A stretch of DNA of 64,000 bases from the NCBI RefSeq assembly GCF_035582795.1, contig NW_027445626.1:1736001-1800000 (forward strand), given 5' to 3'. This document shows, piece by piece, positions 23,286 through 33,873 of this stretch (positions are counted from its first letter, which is position 1; each line of letters starts with the position of its first letter). The position numbers and the translations under genes are program-made. Source of the stretch: Mycteria americana (Eukaryota > Chordata > Aves > Ciconiiformes > Ciconiidae). The notes under the pieces were generated by a model, which saw only the letters and a list, made by a program, of their open reading frames with translations, was not told the origin of the DNA and did not search any database.

Positions 23286-25767
23286 TGGACACAGCACTCA
23301 CCTCCAATTCTGACTTCACTGGAGACCATGCTCTAGGCAGTTGCTTACCCCAAATGATGTCCCAGGGTCCCTCTCTCCCTTTGCATTCATTGGAGAGACC
23401 AGGGAGTATACGAGTCATGAGGTACAAGTCAACAGAGCTGAGAGGTATCATGGCCTCTTGCTCCCCTTGCCCTAAAGCCAGAGCAAAGGAGAACCCTGTG
23501 CAGCATTCCTTTAAGAGGGTGGAATCCCAACTGGCAGTCTAGATCAGTAGCTGAGCTCCCTTTAGCCCCCAGCAAGTTAGGCACCTTTGCCCCTGGGAGA
23601 GGTTTGGGTTTCCTCTCTCATCGACGGGCAGAGCCTGGCACCCCTGAGGGTGATTCATCCTGTCCCATATTGCCAGTCTCCTCACCTTGGAGGAAATGCC
23701 TCGTTTCTTCCTACTGTCCATTCCTGGAGTCTGGAAGGAGCAGCTGTGGCACATATCTCATTGCAGTTCTGCTCCAGGAGTGTGAAGAGCTCATGGTTCA
23801 TTCCCCTGCCTCATTTCCCCTCTTCCTAAGAGCACAGAGGTCCAGGGGAGGGCAGCTCAGGGCTTCCATCCGCACAGGGTTTCAGTTGCACAGGGCTCAC
23901 TTTCTGTGACACAAAGAGAACTCTGAGCTGCAGCAGGAACCTTCAGGAGACTCTTCTATAAACCCAGCAGGCACTGCAGAGCTGGTGACATTCAGGTGCT
24001 GCTGAAGACTCAAAGGAAAGGTTATCACATCATGCTGGGGATTACAGGTAGGTGCTGGATTTGCTGAGGCGGGTGGGCTTAACGTGCCAGTGGCTCTTTG
24101 CACAGTGGCAACCATGAAGTGAGACCATGTGGCCTGGTACAGTCCTGTCCTGCATGTCTTCTCATTCCAGCTCACTCTTTCCTCTAGAGACCCTCCCTGT
24201 GTCCTTGACACTGCTGAACAGAGATACCGGCAGCGTGGTTGTCACTACAGTCAGAGCTGTGGGGCATAAGCTGGTGGGCACTCACACACCTCAGTGGCCG
24301 TGAGGAGGTTGGGGCAGAGTGTATGGGGCCAGTGTGCCAATACATGTCCCTTATTTTCTCAGCTCTCTGAATCTCTCTCTGTCTCTTTCTCCATCTTGCT
24401 TGTATCGTAGGGATCAATCTCAATCCCTCAGCTATCTCACAGTTGTCTCTTAGCCATCAACGTGGCATGTGATTTGCAGAGAGCAGTGAATCTGAGGCAC
24501 CCTGCCCAAGGAAGCACCTTCAGGAACAAGGCATCCCAGCGTAGGTTGGGTGGATCACTCAGTAAAAGGGCTCCTCCATCCGGGGAACTCTCTGGGCTGC
24601 CGAGGTGCCTGCCTTGGCCATCTCCATGTCGCTGTAAAAGGTATCAAGTTTGAGACGGGGAATCATCGGGACAGTGTTTTGTCTGAGCCGAGTGTTATGA
24701 AAACCCAAAGAGGAGGTGTGGGCAAAGTGCTCTCTCTTTCAGCCACAGATGTTCCCTGGGCAGGCAAGCAGGCATGTATCAGGCATTTAGTGGAATCCTG
24801 TGCTTGATCATGATCCTGCCCTGCCTCAGCCCCCACTCCCCCTCGGGACACAACTCTGTCTTCATTGCAGTGCTGAATAGCGAGCCTTGAGAACTCAGAG
24901 GGGAATACTGAGGTCCAGGTGCTGTGCTGCTGCAGGGAAGCAGCCCAAATGCATTCAGAAATTGAAGGAGAGCAGGAAAAGATGTTCAGCCAGTGGTAAT
25001 CACCCCTGTCCTTTTCGCCTTCTCCTCATGCAACTTCGCTTTTCCTCATTTGGCTTAAACAAATCAGTCACCTCTTCTCTGGAATTTGTTTTTCCCTGCC
25101 CTTCTCTCCCAAGTTCACATCTGCTTGTAAGTCTCCTGTCTAACAGACCCTTTGCAGTGCCTTCAACTACCAAGCTAGTAACTCCTGGCCACTCTTGCTC
25201 CGTGGAAAGAGATGCACTGTCCAGGGACAGAATGGGCTCATCAGAAAGCAAATGCTTCAGGGAGTTGAGACCGCTAACCCTCTTTCGTGTCCGTTCTTCC
25301 TCAGTGTGAAGAAAGAGTCTACGGCACGATGCGTTCCCCTAAAGGCTTTTTTGCATGATGGGGCTTTCCTGTCTGGCCCATCTTTCTGCTGCTGGAAAGC
25401 AGGACTTGGCTAACACCTGTGCTGGGTACTACTGGGAAGAACTTCAAGCGTCATCATCTAATGTGAGCAAATGAACCTTCTCTTTCATTCCACAGAAATA
25501 GGCACCTCATTGCAGCAAATCATCGCTCTAATCAGAGGAGGTTCTTCTAAGAAGAGTAGTTTGGCCCTCTCAGAGAACCTCTTCCTGCCCTTTGACAAGG
25601 AATTGAGCCCCTAAACCAAGTGTGAATTCAGGCAGATGAGGGAAAACCTCCATGTTGTCTCTGGCAGTCGCTGCTTCCCAGTTCCTTTTGCAACAAACAC
25701 AGAAGCCCGTGCCCTTCCTCAGGTTCCCTTCCTGCCAAGAGGGGAAAAGAAAGTCCTACAGTGCTTC
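23286..25767. other. No gene recognised; upstream of OR pseudogene
   Basis: Unique-looking sequence leading into the OR at 25768. No first exon for that OR could be identified with confidence. Confidence 0.4.
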
Positions 25768-26725
25768 ATGGAGAAAGAGGAATGGGACAACCGGACATCA
25801 CCAGTGGAGTTCCTCCTGCTGGCACTGTGTAATGTCCCCAAGCTTCAGATGCCTCTCTTTCTCCTCTCTCTCATCACCTACATGGGGACCATGTTTGTTA
25901 ACATCCTCATTGTTGTGCTGCTGGTGGCAGATCAGCACCTTCACACTCCCATGTTGGTCTTCCTGGGGAATTTCTCCAGTGTGGAAATGTGCTGTACCTC
26001 CAGAATCCTGCCCAGGCTGCTGGCCAGCTTCCTAAGCAGGGACAGAGCCCTTTCTGCTCAAGGCTGCATGACACAGCTCTTTTTCTTTGGCAGTTTTGCA
26101 GGTACCGAGTGTTACCTGCTGGCCACCACGTCCTCTGATTGGTACTTGGCCATATGTCAACCCCTGCTCTACGCAAGCCTCATGAACTGGAAGCTCTGTC
26201 TCCAGCTGGTGGCTGGCTCTTGGCTAGCAGGATTACTGATGTCTACCATAGTCACCAGGCTATTTTTCAAGTCACAGTGCTGTGGTCCCAATGCAAGTGA
26301 TCATTTCTTCTGTGATTTTGCCCCATTGCTAGAGCTTGCCTGCAGTGACAGCACCGTGCTGAGACTGGTTACTTTCATCATCTGCTTTCTGGATGTAGTC
26401 TTCCCATTTGTATTCACATTGGCATCCTATATCTGCATCATAGCTGCGATCCGAGGATCCCAGCCACCACGGGGAGGCAGAAGGCCATCTCCACCTGCTC
26501 CTCTCACCTTATCGTGGTGACTCTTTTCTATGGTACCCTCATTGTTGTCTAGATGATTCCCAGAACAGCCTCACTGAGGCAGCTCAAGAAAGTGCTCTCC
26601 TTTTTCTACACCATCCTCAACCCATGGTCAATCCACTCCTCTACAGCCTGCGGACCAGGGAAGTCAAGGGGGCTCTTGGAAATGCACTCAGAAAAACTGT
26701 GGCCTGCATCGAGAGCTCATACTAG
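25768..26725 (+). pseudogene. Olfactory receptor pseudogene (class II, not OR14)
   Basis: The frame opens at MEKEEWDNRTSPVEFLL and shows OR hallmarks: glycosylation site NRT, HTPMLVFLGNFSS in helix 2, [29 protein letters not shown] in loop 2, [12 protein letters not shown] in helix 5. Breaks: at the end of helix 5 (about 26455) the frame shifts, so the helix 6 region is read in another frame ([17 protein letters not shown]), then a TAG at 26550-26552, and another shift before the remnant of helix 7 and the tail ending at the TAG 26723-26725. The G-protein contact motif is DWY instead of DRY, and PMY is PML. The pattern resembles OR6/OR10/OR11-type receptors rather than OR14. An intact frame to 26520 would lack helices 6-7, so it is non-functional. 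Confidence 0.88.
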
Positions 26726-29591
26726 TTGTGATCCACCAGGAATAATCAGGTTGTGGTTGTGTCAAGTGTGGACAACTCGTAAGTGCATATTTTGTGTGCC
26801 AGGCATATCTTTACAAGTGCAGAATCTTGGGAGTGTTTGGGGAATGAGAAGTGGGAGAAGAGCATTTGTGTCTTAAAGAAGGATAGGTCCGGTGTTGAAG
26901 AGTGTAACAACATTCCCTGCCTTTCTTCTTTCTTTCAAGTAGACACAACTGGGATGCTGCAAGCGGGAGCTGTTGAAATGCCACACCTGCCCAGGAGTGG
27001 GAGAAAACTTACTCTAGACATGCTGATTTCTCTTCCGTTACCCAGCCAAGCTGAGGGGTGGGATTGTTGCATGTCTGGGATTCCTTAGGGCATGTCCAGA
27101 TTGGCAGTGAGAAGTGGGCAGCTGACTCAAGCCCTTCCACTGGGCATGTCTAAATGCGAGTAGATGAATCCCATCCCTCGTGTTCTCTGGCCTTTCTAGC
27201 AGACGGGAACTGTGAAAGCTAGTCTGATAGGGTCAGCCCCTCGGAAAAAAAAGTAGATCTTTCTGCAGAAGAAACATACACAAGCTGGGTCTCAGTTTCC
27301 CCATTTTTTAAACATAGAAATCAGTACTTCCCCGTTCTTTCCTTCTCATAATCTGACCCGCCGTCCAACAACGTCATTACTTATTTGTTTCCCACTGGCT
27401 GACTTAGATATTGCAAACTAAGTCCTCCTATTTTCTTCTTTCTTGCAAAAGAGAGCAAGGTCAGCTCATGGGGCATGACTGAGCCCATCCAGCCCCAGCA
27501 GTGGGCTTTCCCCATTTCCTCAGCAGATGCATGTGCACAAGATGGAAATGTTTCCATCATGCTTGATTTGTGCAAGGGCCCTGACATACTCCCACAACAC
27601 ACTAATTCCTCCTCCACCCGCACACATCAACTCCTTCCCACTTCCAGGCTCAAATCGTGGTTGCAAAAATTTGCTGCACTTCAGAAAAGGCCTTGAGCTT
27701 TGTGGATCTTCCTAGTGCTGATGGCAATCTTCCTGGCTCCCTCCAGATCTGATGGGGAGACTTCCTTCCTGTAAGAAGGGCTTTATGACAAACTTTTATG
27801 AAGTGTTTGTCTTTCTGTGAATCTGATGTGTGGACAGAGTAGACACAGAAAAGAAAGATGTGCACCAAAATGGATGCTGAGTGACGTGCCAGTAAGAACC
27901 AGGTGAGATACCCCCATGGCTGTGGCTTCCTGGCAAGAAGTGTGTCCCGAGAAGGCATCCAAGCTCTGCCACTGTGGAGTGGGGAATCAGCAGTGTCCAT
28001 GCCAGCTGGGGATGCAACCAGTGACTTTTGAAAGACCACCCTTCATCTGAACTGCTTTAGAGTTGTCCTTGAGGATGGGGTATGATGGCTTACATTGCAA
28101 CTACTGATTGAACTGGCATTGCCCAGAGTGGCTATCACAGATGCAAACTGCTATGTTGCAGCTATTGAAATTTAGGCAGATTCATGTTGGCGGGTTGTTT
28201 GTAGGTTGCTTTGTGTTGCTTTTTCTTCTTTTTTAGATACTGATCGTCTTAGGGAAATCACCCAAGCACCTGAAGGATTGTTGAAGGTTTACTGCCAGAA
28301 GCCCCAGCCAATGTGCATCTCAAGAAATGAGATGCCAGAGGCCAAGGGGAGGATGGTTTGGGCACTGTTCTGGGATGTGGGAAACGGAAACGTGCTCCCC
28401 TCTCCCTGACACCTTGCCCCCAGTGAGGGCTGTGAGGAACTCTGCCAACTAGAGTTCCTCTGAAGTCACAGGGGTGTCAGGTAACCTACATCTAACTGCA
28501 GCCAATGTGGTCCTGACAGCTCAGCATTTCAGTTGTCATTTGAGCCCAAGTCATTCCAATTCACACTTCCTCCAGCTTCACTCTGACACTGGCTGGTGTG
28601 TGACACAAGTGTCCTGGCTCTCCAGGCAGCATGGGCAAAAGCTTCATACCTGAACTGGAACTTTTCCCTTTGCTGGGAAAGTGAATGCAGCAGGCTCGAG
28701 CCAAGAGGCCCAAGGAACAAATCTACCCATAGGGCCAACTACTGAAAACCTCCCCCAGGCTGTGGGACTTCACTGACAGAGAAGTTGTGAGTCTAGACAA
28801 TACAGCTTCCCCTAGTTTCCCCTCTCTCTTGGCTCGCGGCATTTATGTATTGAATCTGCTTTGCCACGTGGAAACTGTGTCTTTGAAAAACTAGCTCAGA
28901 ATATATTTTAATGTCTTTCTTAGCCCAAATGAATATGCAGCACTGAAGTGTGTTTCCATCTGTGGAGCAGCTTTGCACAATGTCTGCTCAAAGAGGAGAA
29001 ATATCTCAGCCTGCAATGGGAAATGGGTGAAGCTGTGGGGCATTGATGTGTTGCTTCAGACGATATTTGCTATGCATACAATACAAAAAAGTTGTGAAGG
29101 TGAGTGAGCATGAAAGAAAGAAGAAAACTGCCCATCCAATGGAGCTCTGCAGAAGGAGGATGGAGGCGTACATAGCCTGAGGTGATACAAGTGGGATCAG
29201 CATGAAGAGAAGGCTTTTGTAGGGAAGGCGTTGCAAGGGAGTGGCTTGACTTCACCCAGCTAAAAACCAGAGACTGGGCAGTGTGCTGAAGTGCCGGGCA
29301 GAAGTGCTAAAAGGCTAAAAGACCTTCGCTGAGAAAAGGTTGGAGGGATTTGGGTTGCAGAGGTTTGAGGTAGTCCTTTCAAGCTGTACGCAGGCTGAGC
29401 TTTGGAGAGAAGGAAAAATGAAGAAGCTCTCAAGGATATTTTGGAATTAGTTGTACCCTCTCTTCTCCTTGTTATCAGGTGAAGATTACAATACTGTCCT
29501 TAAGTCATCTATGCTCCATATATATTTACCCTACTTTTTTGAGGAGGGGGAGGTGTAGGAATAGAGGAGTAGTTTCTTTTTGAACCAAAGG
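26726..29591. other. No gene recognised
   Basis: 2.9 kb of mostly unique, moderately AT-rich sequence. Frames are short and without motifs. No tRNA or tandem repeat found. Confidence 0.4.
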
Positions 29592-29825
29592 TGGCCAACG
29601 GACAGATCCTGGGTTAGTGAGAAGGCACGTGGAGGAGGAGGAGGAGGTGAGGTAGGAGGCAAGAGGAGGCAAGAGCAGAAATCTGGAGGAGGTGTAGGAG
29701 GAGGCACCAGGAGACAATAAGAGGAAAGAGGAGGCAAGAAGAGGAGGAAGCAACAGGGTGCAACAGTAGGAGGAAAAAGGAAGAGGAGGCAAGAGGGAAA
29801 AAAATGGAGCTCAGGAGGCAAGGGA
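29592..29825. repeat. Purine-strand minisatellite segment
   Basis: Same GGAGG/GGCAAGAGG/GCAACAGG words as 1-1325, on the same strand. Ends near 29825, where the composition flips to pyrimidine-rich. Confidence 0.85.
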
Positions 29826-30239
29826 GCTCAGGATTATTGCCTCCTGTTGCCTCCTCCTCCTCCCCTTGCCTCATATTGTCTCCTCCTTCTGGTACTTCCT
29901 GTTGCTTCCTCCTGCTCCTCCTCCTCCTCAACCCCCTGTTGCCTCCTCTTCCTCCTTCTGTTGCCTTCCCTTGCCTTCTCTTGCCTTCTTTTCTGCATCC
30001 TGTTCCTGTTGCCTTTTGTTGCCCCAATGTTGCATCCTAGGCCTCTTTCTCCTTTTGGCTCCTCATGCCTCCTGTTGCCTCCTGCTCCTTCTCCTCCTCC
30101 TCCTCCTCTCCTCCTCTTCCTCCTCCTTTTCTTCCTCCTCCTCCTCCTCCTCCTCCTTCTCTTCTCCTCTTCCTTTTCACCTTCCTCCTCTTACGCTTCC
30201 TTCTCTTACTGTTGCCTCCTCTTGCCTCTTTTTTCCTCC
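29826..30239. repeat. Pyrimidine-strand minisatellite segment
   Basis: The reverse-complement words (TTGCCTCCTGTTGCCTCC, CTCCTCCTCC) fill this block, so the array switches strand near 29825-29840. It contains long uninterrupted CTCCTC runs around 30085-30180. It is cut at its right end by the LTR at 30240. Confidence 0.9.
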
Positions 30240-30918
30240 TGAAAAGAGATAAAATCCCAAAGACAAAAAGAAATGCTGTAAATATCTTGGTTGCTCAATG
30301 TTTTCTTTTAGTCTCCCTTTCGCAGATAATTTGGCCTAGCTTGCCAGTAAACTTAGATAGCAGAATTGCTAACGAGCTTTCTTTATTTGACCTAATCATT
30401 AGAGTAAGAATGCTTTGCCTGTGTTAAATCCTTGGTTAGCTGAGATAGTTGTAATGAAGATAGATAAAAGGAATTCTTCAGGCCCTGTGTCCCTGGAAAG
30501 GGCTGATAAGGAGAAACTACACAAGAACCACCTGATTTTGGATATGCAAGGAAAGTATGAGCAAGACAAAGATGGACTGAGCATGCGTAAAGACAAAGTT
30601 CAGTCAGCGGTCAGAGTGATGAAGACTACTGACTTCCTCCAACAACCACCAGAGGATCCCTAACGACCACCTAAGGACTTAAGTACGCATGCGTCAGGGA
30701 CATTTACATATATTAATGAGTTCCAAGAAATCTCATGTTTATATAAATTAATCTTATGAATATGTATATTTTGCAACATATAACCTCTGTGATCTTGCTT
30801 GTTTGGCGGAGCACTTGTGGCGGAGCGATCCCCCGTGCTGCCCAGCGCTGCAATAAAGAATACCTGCTTAATAGTCATCCCGACTATTGAGTTCTGATTT
30901 CGGCTTTTCACGGAAACA
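30240..30918 (+). mobile_element. Solo ERV LTR inserted in the minisatellite
   Basis: 679 bp of non-repetitive sequence between two blocks of the same pyrimidine array. It begins TGAAAAGAG and ends GGAAACA (TG...CA). It contains a TATA box (TTTATATAAAT at about 30738-30748) and AATAAA at 30852-30857 with the typical GCAATAAAGAATACCTGC context of avian class II-like LTRs. Array words (TCCTCC and CTCCTCC) touch both ends, so a target-site duplication is plausible but cannot be fixed because the target is itself repetitive. The minus-strand open frame across it has no retroviral motif. TG/CA ends by inference; the exact borders could shift by a few bases. Confidence 0.75.
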
Positions 30919-32115
30919 CTCCTCCTTCTCTTCCTCCTCTTGTGGCCTCCTGTTGCCCCACCAACCTCTTGCCTCCTGCTGCCTCCTCCTTCTCCTCTTC
31001 TTGCCTTTTCCTCCTCATCATCCTTTTCGTCTTGCTTCCTCTTGCCTCCTCTTTCCTCCCCTTCTTCCTCCTCCTCTTCCCTGCTCTGCCTCCTTTTACC
31101 TCCCTCTCTTTCTCCTGATGGTGCATCCTGTTGCCTCCAGCAGACTCCTTTTCCTCCTCTTGCTCTTACCTCCTGTTGCTCATTGTTGCCTCCTCCTCTC
31201 CTCCTCCTCCTCCTTCTCCTCCACATTCTCCTCCTCATCCTGTTGTCTCCTCTTGCCACCTGCTTTGACCTTTCCTAATTCTCCTCCTCCTCCTCCTCTT
31301 CTTCCTCCTTTGCCTATTACCTTCGTTATTCCTCCTACTTTTGCCTCCTGTTGCTTCCTCCTTCTTTTCCTCCTCTTCTTGCTTCCTTCTCTTGCCTCTA
31401 CTTGCCTTCTCCTTTTGTTGCCTCCTCCTCCTGTGTCCTCCTGTTACCACCTGTTGCCTCCTCCTTCCCTGCCTTCTCCTCTTCCTATTGCCTCCTTCCG
31501 CTCCTTTTGCCTTCTGTTGCCTCCTCTTCCTCCTCTTGCCTCCTGTTTCCATTTGTTGCCTCCTCTTCTCCTGCTCCTGGTGCCTCCTCTTGCCTCTTCC
31601 TCCTCCTCCTCTTGTCTTCTCCTCTTCTCTCCATCTCCTTCTCCTCCTGCTTTTCCCTCCTCTTTTGTCCTCTTGCCACCTCCTCTTCCTCCTGTTGCCT
31701 TCTGTTTCCTTTTCCTCCTCCTGTTGCATCTGGGGACCTTCTCTTTTTCCTCCTCCTCTTTTTGCCTCAAGTGCCCGCCTCTTGCATCCTTTTGCTTCCA
31801 CCTCCTCCTCTTAACTCCGTTGGCCTCCTGTTGCGTCTTCCTCCTCCTCCTCTTTCCTCCTTTTGTGTCCTTTATGTCCTGTTATGTCCATCTCCTTTTC
31901 CCTCCTCTTGCCTCCTTTTGCCCACTCTTACCTCTTATTGCCTTATTCTCCATTTGTGTCCCATTGCCTCCTCTTCCTGTTGACTCCTCCTCCTCCTCCT
32001 TTGCTTGTGGCCTCCTCTTGCCTCCTCCTCTTTTTAATCCTGTTGCTTCTGTTGCATCCTTGTCCTCCTCTTGCCTCCTCCTTCTCCTGCTGCCTCCTGT
32101 TGCCTCTTCCTTCTT
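30919..32115. repeat. Pyrimidine-strand minisatellite, main block
   Basis: 1.2 kb of TTGCCTCC / CTCCTCCTCC / TTGCCTCCTG words, the complement of the array at the left edge. Long open frames on the plus strand encode only Ser/Leu/Pro/Cys low-complexity sequence and are artefacts. Confidence 0.95.
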
Positions 32116-32542
32116 TTGGAAGAGGCTGAGGTACTGAATGCCTTCTTCACCTCCTCTTTTACTACCAAGACCAGCCTTCAGGAATACCAGGTGCCAGAGA
32201 TGAAGGGGGCAAGTCTGGAGCCAGGCAGACATAGCCCTGCTGGAAGAGGATCAGGTCAGGGAATTCTTGCACAAACTGGACATACAGAAGCCCACGGGCC
32301 CTGATGGGATGCACCCATGAGTGCTGAGGGAGCTGGCAGATGTCATTGCGAGGACACTCCCAAGAATCTTTTACCGAGCATTGAGATGGGGATGTGCCCG
32401 AAGACTGGAAGAAATCAAATGTCACTGCTATTTTCAAGAAGGGCAAGAAGGAGGACCTGGGGAACAAGAGACGAGTCAGCCTCTCCTCGTGCCCTGGGAA
32501 GGTGATAGAGCAGCTAATCCTGGGAAATATTTCCAGGTACAT
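32116..32542 (+). mobile_element. CR1 LINE fragment interrupted by an LTR
   Basis: Reads the CR1 linker region before the RT: GAGGTACTGAATGCCTTCTT, then GACATACAGAAGCCCACGGG (the 'kpxGPDGMHP' motif, with TGA after the Pro), DWKKSNVTAIFKKGKKEDLGN (from about 32400), and GKVIEQLILGNISRYI up to the LTR at 32543. 5'-truncated at the array edge. Confidence 0.8.
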
Positions 32543-32730
32543 TGTACTGGTTTTGGTTGGGACGGAGTTAATTTTCTGCATAGCAGCCCGTATGGTGCCA
32601 TGTTTGGGATTTGCGACCAACGCAGTGTTTATAATATACCAGTGTTGTAGCTATTTGCGGAGGAGTACTTTCACAGCATCAAGGCCTTCTCTCTTGCTCT
32701 CTCTTCCTCCCCAGCAACTAGGCTGGATCT
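32543..32730 (+). mobile_element. ERV LTR 5' fragment
   Basis: Starts TGTACTGGTTTTGGTTGGGA, the intact 5' end of the family also seen at 5208 and 7585 (GGAGTTAATTTTCTGCATAG, GCAGCCCGTATGGTGCCATG). It runs to about 32730. The rest of this LTR type is missing. It inserted directly into CR1 sequence. Confidence 0.75.
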
Positions 32731-32789
32731 CTTGATGAGGGAGGACCAGGGGACGTCATTTAGCAAGGCAAAGTTTTACACAGTGCACT

Positions 32790-33550
32790 GGTGTCCATGT
32801 CCAGGTTTTGGTAGGAAGGAGGCTGCATGTGTGACCTCTGTGAGAGAAGACCAAGGGCTGCCTCCATGCCAGACAGGGCTGGGTCCAGACAGCTCCAAAA
32901 TAGACCCACCGCTGGCCAAAACTGAGCCCAGCAACAAAGCTGGTGGAACTGGTGTGAAAATGTATTTAAGAAGGGGAAAAACTGCCAGACTGGGATAGGA
33001 GTTAGGGGGGGAAAAAAAGTGTGAGAAACAGCCCTGCAAACACCATGGTCAGTGAAGAAGGAGGAGAACCACCCTGTCGGTGGTCCAGGCACCAGAGCAG
33101 ATATTCCCCTGCAGCCCAAGCAGAATACCACAGCACAGCAGGTATTTTCCTGCAGCCCATGGAGAAGACCATGGTGGACAATGTAAGCCCTGCAGTCCAT
33201 GGAGGACGCAATGCTGGAGAATTTGGGTAATTCCTGAAAGAACTGTGGCCTGTGGAGAGCCCAGAGTGGAGCAGCTTCATCTTGAAGGACTGTAGCCTGT
33301 AGGAGGGACCCCATGGGAAAAGTGTGAGAAGGAAGGAGCAGCAGGCAGGAAGTGTTCTGGACTGACCACAACCCCCATTCCCCATGGCCTAGTGCTGCTC
33401 AGAGGGGAGGAGGTAGAAGAGTTGGGAATAAAGGAGTGAAGCTGAGCTGGGGAAAAAAGGGTGGGGAGGAGGCCTTCCATGGGGAAGGAGATAAGGTCTT
33501 CCAAGAGCCCCACACTTCTTCCACCCTCAGCCTTTGCAGTTACACGTGCC
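32790..33550 (+). mobile_element. Second-type avian ERV LTR
   Basis: A different LTR family from its left neighbour. U3 has CAGCTCCAAAATAGACCCAC and CTGGCCAAAACTGAGCCCAG. A TATTTAAG TATA-like box lies at 32963-32970 before AAGGGGAAAAAC. R/U5 carries repeated CCCTGCAGCCCATGGAG-type units (33100-33210). GACCACAACCCCCATTCCCC at about 33363 and AATAAA at 33427-33432 follow. No gag/pol/env frame. The borders are approximate. Confidence 0.7.
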
Positions 33551-33800
33551 TGGCCTGCCCACCTGCTTTGCCACTGTCACGTTTGGACTGAAGTCCCACA
33601 CACATTTTGGCATGCCTAGTGTAAGCTGGCCTCCACCCAAATCTGGAGCCCACCTGGCCATGGAGGCAGGGAGAGGACAGGTCCCTCTGCCCAGGGCCAG
33701 GAACAGCTCTTCCCTGAGACCCTCCCCAAGGAATGCTCCTCATGTGTGTCAGCCTGTGGCCTGGCAGGGATGGAATTGGGACAAGGGCTGCTGGGGCAGG
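33551..33800. other. No gene recognised
   Basis: Short GC-rich spacer before the tRNA-like sequence. Confidence 0.4.
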
Positions 33801-33873
33801 GCTGAAGTACCGCAGCTGGCAGAGCATTAGACTGAACATCTAAAGGTCCTTGGTTCAACCCTGGGCTGATACA
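33801..33873 (+). pseudogene. tRNA-Phe(GAA) pseudogene
   Basis: 73 bases with the tRNA-Phe anticodon arm intact: stem TTAGA/TCTAA around loop CTGAACA (anticodon GAA), then AGGTC and a T-arm CTTGG-TTCAACC-CTGGG. The D-stem is CCGC against GAGC (two mismatches) and the acceptor stem GCTGAAG/CTGATAC mostly fails to pair, so the A box is damaged. A T6 run follows at 33891-33896. Best read as a decayed tRNA gene or tRNA-derived retrosequence. Confidence 0.8.

Noticed and set aside
30887-32137. A 416-codon open frame on the plus strand
   Set aside because: It lies in the CTCC/TTGCC array and encodes only Ser/Leu/Pro/Cys low-complexity sequence. The same is true of frames at 1-1318 and 29526-30252.
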